From Burkholderiaceae bacterium (lineage in GTDB: Bacteria; Pseudomonadota; Gammaproteobacteria; Burkholderiales; Burkholderiaceae), in NCBI GenBank assembly GCA_947457745.1, contig CANGWT010000074.1:1-7629 (forward strand): a stretch of 7,629 bases of DNA, in the 5' to 3' direction. Of this stretch, positions 1 through 5,736 are shown one piece after another. The translations under genes were made by a program, and so were the position numbers. Positions within the stretch are counted from its first letter, which is position 1. Each line of letters begins with the position of its first letter. The notes beneath the pieces were generated by a model, which saw only the letters and a program-made list of their open reading frames with translations, was not told where the DNA came from and made no database searches.

Positions 1-8
1 ATAAAAAA

Positions 9-1115
9 GTGGTGACTGCTGACGATACATTCACAGCGGACGATGCCTATCGCTTGGCATGTGAAGGTACGGCTATCCTCTGGAAGGGGGATTTTCAAAA
101 TGCCCGACAGCTATTGCAGGCAATGGTTCGACGCATAGATAAACCTTCAAAAAAATCGAAGCGTGCAGGCAAAAGACTGGATAGGTCAGATGAGCCCGTT
201 ATCCAGAAGACGGCAAAAGATATTTTCAATCAACATCGCCTGATTCAATCTCAACGAGCCCGTATATTGGGGATGTTGTTAATTCAATGCAATTTAGATC
301 ACACGATTTCATTACGCCGAGCACCAGATATTTCCCAAGCATGTATCGAGGCATACGGTACTGTTACTCAATCATATGTGGTTTCTTTGCGCGAACTCTT
401 GGGCGTAGTAAGCGCTCATGAATGGCGCAAAAATGGTTTGCCTATTCTGGCAGATGAAAATGGCGCGCCAGTTTACGTTCATCCGCATTACGGGGTTTTC
501 TCACCCATTCGCGGCGAGTACATTGAGCTAGTTTGTAATACCCCCTTACCCAAATCTCTTGATGGGATATCCTCAGCTTTTGATATTGGTGTTGGTACCG
601 GTGTGCTGTCGATTATTTTGGCAATGCGTGATGTCCAAAAAATTGTTGCCACCGATCAAGATGATCGAGCGCTTACGTGCGCCAAAGAAAATATTGCACT
701 CTTGGATTTGGGCTCTCAAATAGAAATTGTGAAGGCTAACTTATTTCCAGCAGGAAAGGCTTCATTAATTGTTTGTAATCCACCCTGGGTGCCTGCAAGA
801 CCTAGTTCCACTTTAGAGCATGCGGTTTACGATCCAGAGAGTCAGATGCTCAAAGGATTTTTAGTAGGATTGAAAGATCATTTGCTGCCTCAAGGTGAGG
901 GCTGGTTGATTCTGTCTGATTTGGCCGAACATCTTGAGCTCAGATCCCGAGAGGAGCTGCTTTCCTGGATTGAAGATGCTGGATTAGTTGTTCTTGACCG
1001 TATCGATACCAAGCCAAAACATCCGAAGATATTTGATGAGTCAGACTCCCTTCATTTTGCAAGAGCAGCTGAAATCACGTCACTCTGGCGCTTACAAATT
1101 CATCAGAAGCATTAG
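9..1115 (+). CDS. class I SAM-dependent methyltransferase, HemK/PrmC-like (5' end possibly outside window)
   Basis: Predicted cytosolic methyltransferase using S-adenosylmethionine. Seen: a glycine-rich motif I (FDIGVGTG, residues 191-198), an acidic strand-2 end (ATDQD, 214-218; Asp216 is the likely ribose-binding acid) and an NPPW motif IV at 257-260. The family (MTS/HemK-like) uses N-P-P-Y/F/W to methylate a planar nitrogen such as glutamine N5 or a nucleobase. A GVFSPIRGEYIELV segment (162-175) just before motif I resembles the pre-core region of such enzymes. Residues 1-150 are a helical extension I do not recognise, with a strongly basic patch at 45-60 that could touch RNA or a ribosomal partner (inference). 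The frame stays open to the left edge and begins with tandem GTG codons (9 and 12), with no room to judge a ribosome site, so the true start may be upstream. The substrate is unknown. It ends 142 bases before tonB and is probably a separate transcript. Confidence 0.82.
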   Translation: MVTADDTFTADDAYRLACEGTAILWKGDFQNARQLLQAMVRRIDKPSKKSKRAGKRLDRSDEPVIQKTAKDIFNQHRLIQSQRARILGMLLIQCNLDHTISLRRAPDISQACIEAYGTVTQSYVVSLRELLGVVSAHEWRKNGLPILADENGAPVYVHPHYGVFSPIRGEYIELVCNTPLPKSLDGISSAFDIGVGTGVLSIILAMRDVQKIVATDQDDRALTCAKENIALLDLGSQIEIVKANLFPAGKASLIVCNPPWVPARPSSTLEHAVYDPESQMLKGFLVGLKDHLLPQGEGWLILSDLAEHLELRSREELLSWIEDAGLVVLDRIDTKPKHPKIFDESDSLHFARAAEITSLWRLQIHQKH

Positions 1116-1134
1116 CATCTAGTAAACCTTCTTA

Positions 1135-1184
1135 ATACCCTTGGAGCATGCAGGCCTTTCACGTAAAGGGTTGTTGGTGGGTAT
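1135..1184 (+). other. weak nested inverted repeat between methyltransferase and tonB
   Basis: ATACCC (1135-1140) pairs with GGGTAT (1179-1184), enclosing a small hairpin CCTTT/AAAGG (1155-1159 and 1165-1169, loop CACGT). No T-run follows, so it is not a convincing intrinsic terminator. It overlaps the -35 element of the tonB promoter. It could be a weak terminator, an operator or chance. Confidence 0.2.
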
Positions 1185-1199
1185 AACATCCAATAAAAT
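1171..1199 (+). promoter_or_regulatory. sigma70-type promoter for the tonB-hemP-receptor unit
   Basis: A -35 element TTGTTG (1171-1176) is separated by exactly 17 bases from a -10 element TAAAAT (1194-1199). Transcription would start near 1206, leaving a leader of about 50 bases before the tonB start at 1258. A Fur box sits directly on the -10 and start region, as expected for an iron-repressed promoter. Predicted from sequence only. Confidence 0.6.
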
Positions 1200-1216
1200 T
1201 AATGAGAATAATTATC
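1198..1216 (+). promoter_or_regulatory. Fur box (iron-responsive operator)
   Basis: Read as hexamers, ATTAAT-GAGAAT-A-ATTATC matches the classical 19-base Fur consensus (two GATAAT units, one base, inverted ATTATC) at 15 of 19 positions. The core 7-1-7 palindrome TGAGAAT-A-ATTATCA (1203-1217) has 13 of 14 arm positions in agreement with TGATAAT/ATTATCA. It overlaps the last bases of the -10 element and the predicted transcription start, so Fe(II)-loaded Fur would block RNA polymerase. The downstream genes (TonB, HemP, TonB-dependent receptor) are typical Fur targets, which strengthens the call. Confidence 0.82.
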
Positions 1217-1243
1217 ATCTTTCATTTTTAAGTTGATGTGTGT

Positions 1244-1248
1244 AAGGG
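1244..1248 (+). promoter_or_regulatory. ribosome binding site deciding the TTG start of tonB
   Basis: AAGGG lies 9 bases before the TTG at 1258. An in-frame TAA at 1243-1245 rules out any start further upstream, and the next usable in-frame start codons (GTG) fall inside the membrane anchor. Hence TTG 1258 is the only start that keeps the anchor and has a Shine-Dalgarno sequence. Confidence 0.6.
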
Positions 1249-1257
1249 CTTTGTTTC

Positions 1258-1821
1258 TTGATAGGCAAAAAATTAAAGATTAGTGCATCCAAGCTCATTC
1301 CTCTTTGGGTGATTGGGGTGCATATTTCCATTATTTTTGTAGTGGGAATATTTCAAGAGAGAGCCCCACAGACTTTTGTGCCAGAGAGACTTATTCTTAG
1401 CCTGGAAAATGCTCTTGACGATCGCTCCATATCCAAAGCATCAAAACAAACTCAGGACATGAATGTAGTTAACAAGAATCTTGCACAAACGATTGCGAAG
1501 GACTCAATTAATTATGAGTCAAGCATATCGCCTTCGACAGCTAAAACCTTTCGTGATAGAGATATTTTTTTAAATCCAAAACCAATTTACCCCCTTTTAA
1601 GCAGACGTATGCGTGAACAAGGTGCCGTTCACCTCAAGTTATGCATAGATGAGCGAGGTCATGTGGAAAGTATTATCTTGGCCAAAAGTTCTGGCTATAA
1701 AAATCTTGACAGATCCGCTATGGAGGGCGTTAGGGAGTGGAAATTTTCTGCCCTAGGGCCTAAGGATCAGGTCTTATCTCACTGCTACCATCTGCCAATC
1801 CACTTCAGGTTAGAGACTTAA
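1258..1821 (+). CDS. tonB: TonB-family energy-transducing protein, short, with proline-poor spacer
   Basis: Inner-membrane-anchored periplasmic protein that passes proton-motive energy from ExbB/ExbD to outer-membrane receptors. Seen in 187 residues: a short basic cytoplasmic tail (1-12), one membrane segment at about 13-31 containing a lone histidine (His22; E. coli TonB depends on His20 in its anchor, so the parallel is suggestive), a spacer at 32-106, and a TonB C-terminal domain at 107-186. The domain shows the usual pattern: KPIYPLLSRRMREQG, then strand V-HLKLCIDERGHVESI, then SSGYKNLDRSAMEGVREWKF. Oddities: the start is TTG; the spacer lacks the Pro-Glu/Pro-Lys repeats common in TonB; two cysteines (129 and 176) lie in the periplasmic domain and might form a disulfide. 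First gene of a Fur-box-controlled unit, followed after one base by hemP, and probably dedicated to the receptor downstream. ExbB/ExbD are not in the window. Confidence 0.87.
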   Translation: MIGKKLKISASKLIPLWVIGVHISIIFVVGIFQERAPQTFVPERLILSLENALDDRSISKASKQTQDMNVVNKNLAQTIAKDSINYESSISPSTAKTFRDRDIFLNPKPIYPLLSRRMREQGAVHLKLCIDERGHVESIILAKSSGYKNLDRSAMEGVREWKFSALGPKDQVLSHCYHLPIHFRLET

Positions 1822-1822
1822 A

Positions 1823-1999
1823 TTGAACTCAGATTTAAACAACTCGATAGATGATGGCGGGACTCCTCAATTGAATTTAGATAAGGTGATTGTCAGTACG
1901 ACTTTGTTTGGCAAAGAGAAAACCATTGTCATCATGCATGATGGCGAAAGATATACTTTAAGAATTACTAAATTAAAGAAGCTTATTTTGACTAAATAG
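1823..1999 (+). CDS. hemP: HemP/HmuP-type hemin uptake small protein
   Basis: A 58-residue protein, small enough to be missed by length-filtered gene calling. Residues 25-58 match the HemP/HmuP pattern from memory: S-x2-LFG (25-30), I-x-I-x-HDGExYxLRIT (35-50) and a C-terminal KLILTK (53-58). HmuP in Bradyrhizobium and HemP in Burkholderia multivorans are reported to be needed for expression of haem-uptake genes, so a regulatory role in iron or haem import is likely here, though its biochemistry is unsettled. It lies between tonB and the receptor gene. The chosen start is TTG at 1823, one base after the tonB stop, with purine-rich sequence (1811-1816) ahead, suggesting translational coupling. 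An in-frame TAG at 1811-1813 limits upstream extension. A second TTG at 1871, preceded by GGCGGG, would give a 42-residue protein with the whole conserved core. The family call is firmer than the start. Confidence 0.85.
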   Translation: MNSDLNNSIDDGGTPQLNLDKVIVSTTLFGKEKTIVIMHDGERYTLRITKLKKLILTK

Positions 2000-2013
2000 C
2001 GACGCACTAATTT

Positions 2014-2052
2014 ATTAGCCAGCAAAAGTATTTTGATATGCAATTAGCCAGC
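2014..2052 (+). repeat. 10-base direct repeat ATTAGCCAGC upstream of the receptor gene
   Basis: ATTAGCCAGC occurs at 2014-2023 and exactly again at 2043-2052, 29 bases apart, in the 84-base gap between hemP and the receptor gene. Both copies are followed within a few bases by TTTGAT or TTGAT. The copies start 70 and 41 bases before the receptor ATG. They may be paired binding sites for a regulator, or a remnant of a small duplication. I see no convincing -35/-10 pair in this gap. Confidence 0.5.
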
Positions 2053-2071
2053 GATTTGATGTTTTTATCTC

Positions 2072-2076
2072 TGGAG
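2072..2076 (+). promoter_or_regulatory. ribosome binding site deciding the receptor start
   Basis: TGGAG at 2072-2076 is 7 bases before ATG 2084, an ideal distance. A TTG at 2078 in the same frame would be only 1 base from it, so the ATG is preferred; this trims two residues from the longest reading. Confidence 0.75.
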
Positions 2077-2083
2077 ATTGCAT

Positions 2084-4141
2084 ATGAAGCAAAAAAAATT
2101 GGCTTGGGCTTTACGCTTGGCCTTAGTTTTTGGGTGTTCCTTGACCTCGGGCATTCAGGCTAAGGAAATAGATTTACCTAGAATAGATATTGTCGGCAGC
2201 GAGGAAAATGCACGTTCGAAAATTCCGGGTACGGTCGATGTAATTAATCAAAAGCAGTTGGAGTTACTTCAGCCCTTATCTATTCAAGATGCTCTGAAGA
2301 CTATTCCGGGTATCAATATCCGGGGTGATGAAGGTGGCTTAGGTTCCATTCCCAATATTGGTATTCGTGGACTCAATCCGAGTCGTAGCCAGAAGGTGCT
2401 GTTATTAGAGGATGGCGCACCTATTCATCCCAGCCTATTTATTTCTAGCGCCTCTTACTACAGTCCGCCCGTTGATCGCATGAGTGGCATTGAAGTTTTA
2501 AAGGGGGCATCAGGCTTGCAGTATGGTCCATCTAATATTGGCGGAGTGATTAATTACCTGACTAAGACTCCGGAGGAGGGCTTTAAGCTTTCTGGTAAAG
2601 CGGGTAACTATGGTTATCAATTTGCTCAAATTGAGGCCGGCGGAAAGTCGGAAAGCAATGGAGCTATCGCAGGTATCAACATTATCAAGTCAGATAGTGA
2701 TGGATACCAAGAAAATGGATTCAAGATGTACGACATTCTGTTCAAGGGTGGGGTGGCCATTGATCAAAATCAATGGCTAAGTCTTAAATATACCCACTAT
2801 GACAACAATATTAATACCTCATATGTCGGCTTGAGGCCAAATCAATATGACGCTCGATTTTCAGGAAATCCCGCTCCCAATGATTACTTTATTACGCAGA
2901 GAAATGCCGTTGATCTGAATCACTCTTGGGAGCTCGGCACTGGGACAAAACTGAACACATTGCTGTACTGGATTCGCTTAGATCGAGATTACTGGCGTCA
3001 AGTCATCAGTGGTCGTACTTCGGATAAAACGAGTTTTACTCCGTGCAATGGTGATAATGATTGTATGTTTGGGCGAAATCGTGAATTTCAAATGCTTGGA
3101 GTAGATTCACGAGTGACTCATGCTTATGAGGCAATGGGTATGAGTAATGAGTTTGAATTCGGACTGCGCTTACATACTGAGACGCAATCAAATCAGTTGG
3201 TGGCATCCCGAAGTTTAGCGAAGTCCGGAAGAGTGTCTGGGCATGAAGAAAATAAAGCCAATTCTGTAGCCCTCTTTGCGCAAAATAGTTTTTTGCTATC
3301 AAAAGACTTTGCAGTTACTCCTGGGATACGTGTTGAAAGTTATAACCAGTCTCGAAATAATGTTCTGACAGAAAAGTCAGGGAGTGCAAAGAATTTAGAA
3401 ACTGTTCCGCAAATTGGAGCAAGCTGGCAACTGATTCCAGAATTACAGCTTTACTCGAGCGTATATAAGGGATTTGCGCCCGCTCAATTGGCAACTGCCA
3501 TTAGCGACAAGGGCGTAGATCAGCAATTGGATCCTGAGAGATCAACTAATTTTGAGTTTGGTCTACGGGGTGTCAATAATCGCTTTAGCTATGATGCGGC
3601 GATATTTAGCATGGACTTTAGCAATCAAATCGTAAATCAAAGTCTTGCTGCGGGTATTAGCAAAGCGAATGGCGGTAAGAGCTTGCATCAGGGCATGGAG
3701 TTATCGTTGGCATACGGACTTGAGTCTGGATGGGGTCTGAGTGGGAATCTGACTTATATCCCAGTTGCTAAATTTGTTGGTAACTCATCTATGGGAAAAG
3801 ATGGAAACCGTATTCCATACACATCCGAGTTAGTGTCGAATTTGGGTGTCAGCTATCAGAAAAATGGCCTCAATACCTTAGTTAGTCTGAATTACTTATC
3901 ACCTCAATTTGCCGATTCGGCAAATACTGTCTTGCCAAACTCCATTGGCACTCTTGGAGAAATATCGGCCATTACCACTGTTAATTGGAGCATGAATTAT
4001 GCGATCAATAAAAGTTTAAAAGTATTCGGTGTAGTGAATAACTTATTAAACAAGCGCTATATTGCTAGCAGAAGTCCTGATGGTATTTTTGCTGGCGCAC
4101 CAATCAATTTTCAGGCAGGTATGAGTTACCAGTTTTTCTGA
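2084..4141 (+). CDS. TonB-dependent outer-membrane receptor, FecA family
   Basis: A 22-strand-type ligand-gated porin importing an iron chelate (or haem) across the outer membrane using TonB. In 685 residues: signal peptide 1-26 (cleavage after IQA), TonB-box-like PRIDIVG (32-38), plug domain about 45-162, and beta-barrel from about 165 to the terminal Phe685 typical of outer-membrane proteins. The plug has IPGINIRG, GIRGLNPSRSQKVLLLEDG (93-111) and VLKGASGLQYGPSNIGG (138-154); with the barrel motif RDYWRQ (301-306) these recall Fe(III)-dicitrate receptors of the FecA/COG4772 group. Unlike E. coli FecA there is no N-terminal signalling domain, so FecI/FecR-type control is not expected. A CNGDNDC loop (Cys321, Cys327) may be a disulfide in an extracellular loop. 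The FRAP and NPNL boxes of classical haem receptors are not evident: the equivalent region reads YKGFAP (461-466) and LDPERS. The ligand is therefore open. Third gene of the Fur-box unit. Confidence 0.9.
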   Translation: MKQKKLAWALRLALVFGCSLTSGIQAKEIDLPRIDIVGSEENARSKIPGTVDVINQKQLELLQPLSIQDALKTIPGINIRGDEGGLGSIPNIGIRGLNPSRSQKVLLLEDGAPIHPSLFISSASYYSPPVDRMSGIEVLKGASGLQYGPSNIGGVINYLTKTPEEGFKLSGKAGNYGYQFAQIEAGGKSESNGAIAGINIIKSDSDGYQENGFKMYDILFKGGVAIDQNQWLSLKYTHYDNNINTSYVGLRPNQYDARFSGNPAPNDYFITQRNAVDLNHSWELGTGTKLNTLLYWIRLDRDYWRQVISGRTSDKTSFTPCNGDNDCMFGRNREFQMLGVDSRVTHAYEAMGMSNEFEFGLRLHTETQSNQLVASRSLAKSGRVSGHEENKANSVALFAQNSFLLSKDFAVTPGIRVESYNQSRNNVLTEKSGSAKNLETVPQIGASWQLIPELQLYSSVYKGFAPAQLATAISDKGVDQQLDPERSTNFEFGLRGVNNRFSYDAAIFSMDFSNQIVNQSLAAGISKANGGKSLHQGMELSLAYGLESGWGLSGNLTYIPVAKFVGNSSMGKDGNRIPYTSELVSNLGVSYQKNGLNTLVSLNYLSPQFADSANTVLPNSIGTLGEISAITTVNWSMNYAINKSLKVFGVVNNLLNKRYIASRSPDGIFAGAPINFQAGMSYQFF

Positions 4142-4147
4142 TGCAGT

Positions 4148-4175
4148 AGATAGCTTGTTGTAAGTTTTTCTATCT
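4148..4175. terminator. possible weak terminator between convergent genes
   Basis: AGATAG (4148-4153) can pair with CTATCT (4170-4175) around a 16-base loop containing CTT-GTTGT-AAG and five T residues. The stem is short and AT-rich and there is no strong T-run outside it, so intrinsic termination here is doubtful. It is the only hairpin I see between the receptor gene and the opposing VOC gene, which are 41 bases apart. Confidence 0.2.
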
Positions 4176-4182
4176 CAGCCAA

Positions 4183-4605
4183 TTATTTAGCAAATAGCTG
4201 GCTGGGATCCTCGAATGCCTTGAATTCTAGTGCATTGCCAGCAGGATCGAGAAAGAACATCGTGGCTTGCTCGCCCACTTTTCCTTTGAAGCGAATTTGT
4301 GGCTCGATGATGAATTTCATGCCACTACTGTTCAATTTATCCGCCAACGCATGCCAATCTGGCATTGTCAGCACAACCCCGAAATGTTTTACGGGAACTT
4401 GATGTCCGTCAACCTCGTTTGAAGCTGTATGACTGCATTCTTCAGGTGCAAGGTGGGCAACCAATTGGTGCCCAAAGAAGTCAAAATCAATCCATTCATC
4501 AGAGCTGCGACCCTCTGCACAACCTAGGGTGCTGCCGTAAAAAGTTCGAGCCGCTTCCAGGTTATCTACAGGAAAAGCCAGGTGGAAAGGTTGAATATTT
4601 GACAT
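4183..4605 (-). CDS. VOC-superfamily protein (glyoxalase/extradiol dioxygenase fold), COG3565-like
   Basis: A 140-residue cytosolic protein with the vicinal-oxygen-chelate fold, whose members coordinate a divalent metal and act on small molecules (glyoxalases, dioxygenases, fosfomycin/bleomycin resistance). Seen: an opening motif PFHLAFPVDNLEAARTFYG (6-24) with likely ligand His8, then WIDFDFFGHQLVAHL (38-52), KHFGVVL with His74, and the closing motif FFLDPAGNALEFKAF (117-131) with likely ligand Glu127. This HxAFPV...DFFGHQ pattern recalls the predicted dioxygenases of COG3565; the substrate is unknown. ATG at 4605 is chosen because AAGGA lies 5 bases upstream; an in-frame TTG at 4620 would put that site inside the gene. 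It is convergent with the receptor and divergent from the Bug gene, sharing a 109-base intergenic region with the latter, so it is not part of the iron cassette. Confidence 0.85.
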   Translation of the reverse strand: MSNIQPFHLAFPVDNLEAARTFYGSTLGCAEGRSSDEWIDFDFFGHQLVAHLAPEECSHTASNEVDGHQVPVKHFGVVLTMPDWHALADKLNSSGMKFIIEPQIRFKGKVGEQATMFFLDPAGNALEFKAFEDPSQLFAK

Positions 4606-4714
4606 AGCGGTCCTTGGCAAGATGTGGGAATGAGCTTGGCGCGCTCAAATGGTTGTAATGACAAAGTTTAGTATATTGAGAGCATAAATATAAAACTGTT
4701 ACACGGAGACAAAA
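4606..4714. promoter_or_regulatory. divergent intergenic region with candidate promoter for the Bug-dehydratase unit
   Basis: This 109-base gap must hold the control sequences for the VOC gene (leftwards) and the Bug gene (rightwards). Rightwards, TATATT (4672-4677) and TATAAA (4689-4694) are candidate -10 elements, but no good -35 lies at the right distance from either. A GAGC/GCTC inverted repeat (4632-4635 and 4643-4646) flanks TTGGCGC and could be an operator. A ribosome site GGAG (4705-4708) lies 6 bases before ATG 4715. Individual promoter elements cannot be assigned firmly. Confidence 0.3.
4611..4615 (-). promoter_or_regulatory. ribosome binding site deciding the VOC protein start
   Basis: On the minus strand AAGGA (complement of 4611-4615) ends 5 bases before the ATG at 4605. 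It supports this ATG over the TTG at 4620. Confidence 0.5.
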
Positions 4715-5704
4715 ATGATCACTTTTCAATTGGGTAGGCTTTGCCGCTCTATCGCCCAAGTAAGCCTTATCCTTGGTTTTTCTGGTTTGGTACATGCCGC
4801 TTATCCGGATAGGCCAATCAAACTCATCGTACCTTATCCTCCCGGTGGGGCTACCGATGTCATTGGAAGAATTCTAGCCAAGAATTTAGGCGAATCTTTA
4901 GGTCAGCAAGTGTTAGTTGAGAATCGTGGTGGAGCTGGTGGCAACATCGGTGCAGAAGCGGTAGCTAAGGCAAATCCAGATGGCTATACCTTATTGATGG
5001 GTGCAGTCACCTCACATTCCACTATGGCTACGCTTGAAAAGGGCAAGCTACGTTACGATCTTCTGAAGGATTTCGCTCCAGTCATGATTGTGGGTTCTGT
5101 ACCATTGGTGGTGGTGGTTAATCCCAATGTTCCTGTAAGGACCTTAAAAGGCTTAGTAGATTACGCAAAAGCCAATCCGGATAAATTAAATTACGCCTCT
5201 TCCGGCGCGGGCGCACCACAGAGAATGGGTGCAGAAATTTTCCAAAAAGAAGCGGGTCTCAAAATCACGCACGTACCATACAAGGGTAGTGGCCCAGCTA
5301 TGACCGATTTGGTGGCGGGACAAGTCAACATGATGGTGGAAACAGTTCCGGCTGCATTGCCGTTTATCAATGCTGGGCAATTGCGCCCCTTAGCTGTGAC
5401 AACGGCAAAACGCATTTCGATGTTGCCTGATGTTCCTACGACCGCTGAATCTGGCATGCCTGCTCTGGAGGTGAGCTCTACCTTTGGCGTTCTAGCGCCA
5501 GTCGGCACACCTATGCCTATCGTTGATCAGTTGAATAGTGCTATCGCTAAACTATTGCTCAATCCTGAAGTCAAGGAAGCATTCCTAAAGCAGGGCGTTT
5601 ACGCTGCAGCGCCATCTAAGCCTAAGAAATCAGCTGAGTTGCTAGCTGCTGAAGTCAAGCGTTGGGAAAAAGTAATTAGAGAAGCCGATATCAAAGCTGA
5701 GTAA
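4715..5704 (+). CDS. Bug/TctC-family tripartite tricarboxylate transporter substrate-binding protein
   Basis: Exported periplasmic binding protein of the Bug (Bordetella uptake gene) family, which captures carboxylates for TctAB-type carriers or acts in sensing. In 329 residues: signal peptide 1-28 (cleavage after VHA, mature protein beginning AYPDRPIKLIVPYPPGG), ligand-loop motif YPPGGATD (41-48) with the family aspartate at 48, NRGGAGGNIGAEAVAKANPDGYTLL (70-94), then VPYKGSGPAMTDLVAGQV (187-204) and the closing LPDVPTTAESG (237-247). These are standard family landmarks and the length is normal. There is no lipobox. It is an orphan here: no TctA or TctB membrane gene is in the window, which is common because Bug genes are greatly expanded in Burkholderiales. 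The dehydratase begins 32 bases downstream on the same strand, so they are probably co-transcribed and the ligand may be that enzyme's substrate or a relative (inference). Confidence 0.93.
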   Translation: MITFQLGRLCRSIAQVSLILGFSGLVHAAYPDRPIKLIVPYPPGGATDVIGRILAKNLGESLGQQVLVENRGGAGGNIGAEAVAKANPDGYTLLMGAVTSHSTMATLEKGKLRYDLLKDFAPVMIVGSVPLVVVVNPNVPVRTLKGLVDYAKANPDKLNYASSGAGAPQRMGAEIFQKEAGLKITHVPYKGSGPAMTDLVAGQVNMMVETVPAALPFINAGQLRPLAVTTAKRISMLPDVPTTAESGMPALEVSSTFGVLAPVGTPMPIVDQLNSAIAKLLLNPEVKEAFLKQGVYAAAPSKPKKSAELLAAEVKRWEKVIREADIKAE

Positions 5705-5736
5705 AAACCATTTATTTTTAAGTTAAAGAATTATTT

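Noticed and set aside
1116..1257. Riboswitch or small RNA in the leader of tonB
   Set aside because: Most of this gap is upstream of the predicted transcription start, and no conserved riboswitch box (for example a B12 box) is visible; the promoter and Fur box explain the sequence better.
2084..2161. Possible lipoprotein signal in the receptor (VFGC at residues 15-18)
   Set aside because: Phe at the position before Gly-Cys is a poor lipobox and a good signal peptidase I site (IQA) follows; TonB-dependent receptors are rarely lipoproteins.
3036..3302. 88-codon open frame on the minus strand
   Set aside because: Antisense to the receptor barrel region, with no recognisable features.
4365..4607. 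80-codon open frame on the plus strand
   Set aside because: Opposes the VOC gene, whose metal-site motifs are clear; the plus-strand reading has no known pattern.
4562..4795. 77-codon open frame on the minus strand spanning the VOC-Bug intergenic region
   Set aside because: Overlaps the start of both neighbouring genes and crosses their control region; the composition looks random.
5191..5508. 105-codon open frame on the minus strand
   Set aside because: Antisense to the well-supported Bug gene; no motifs or signal.
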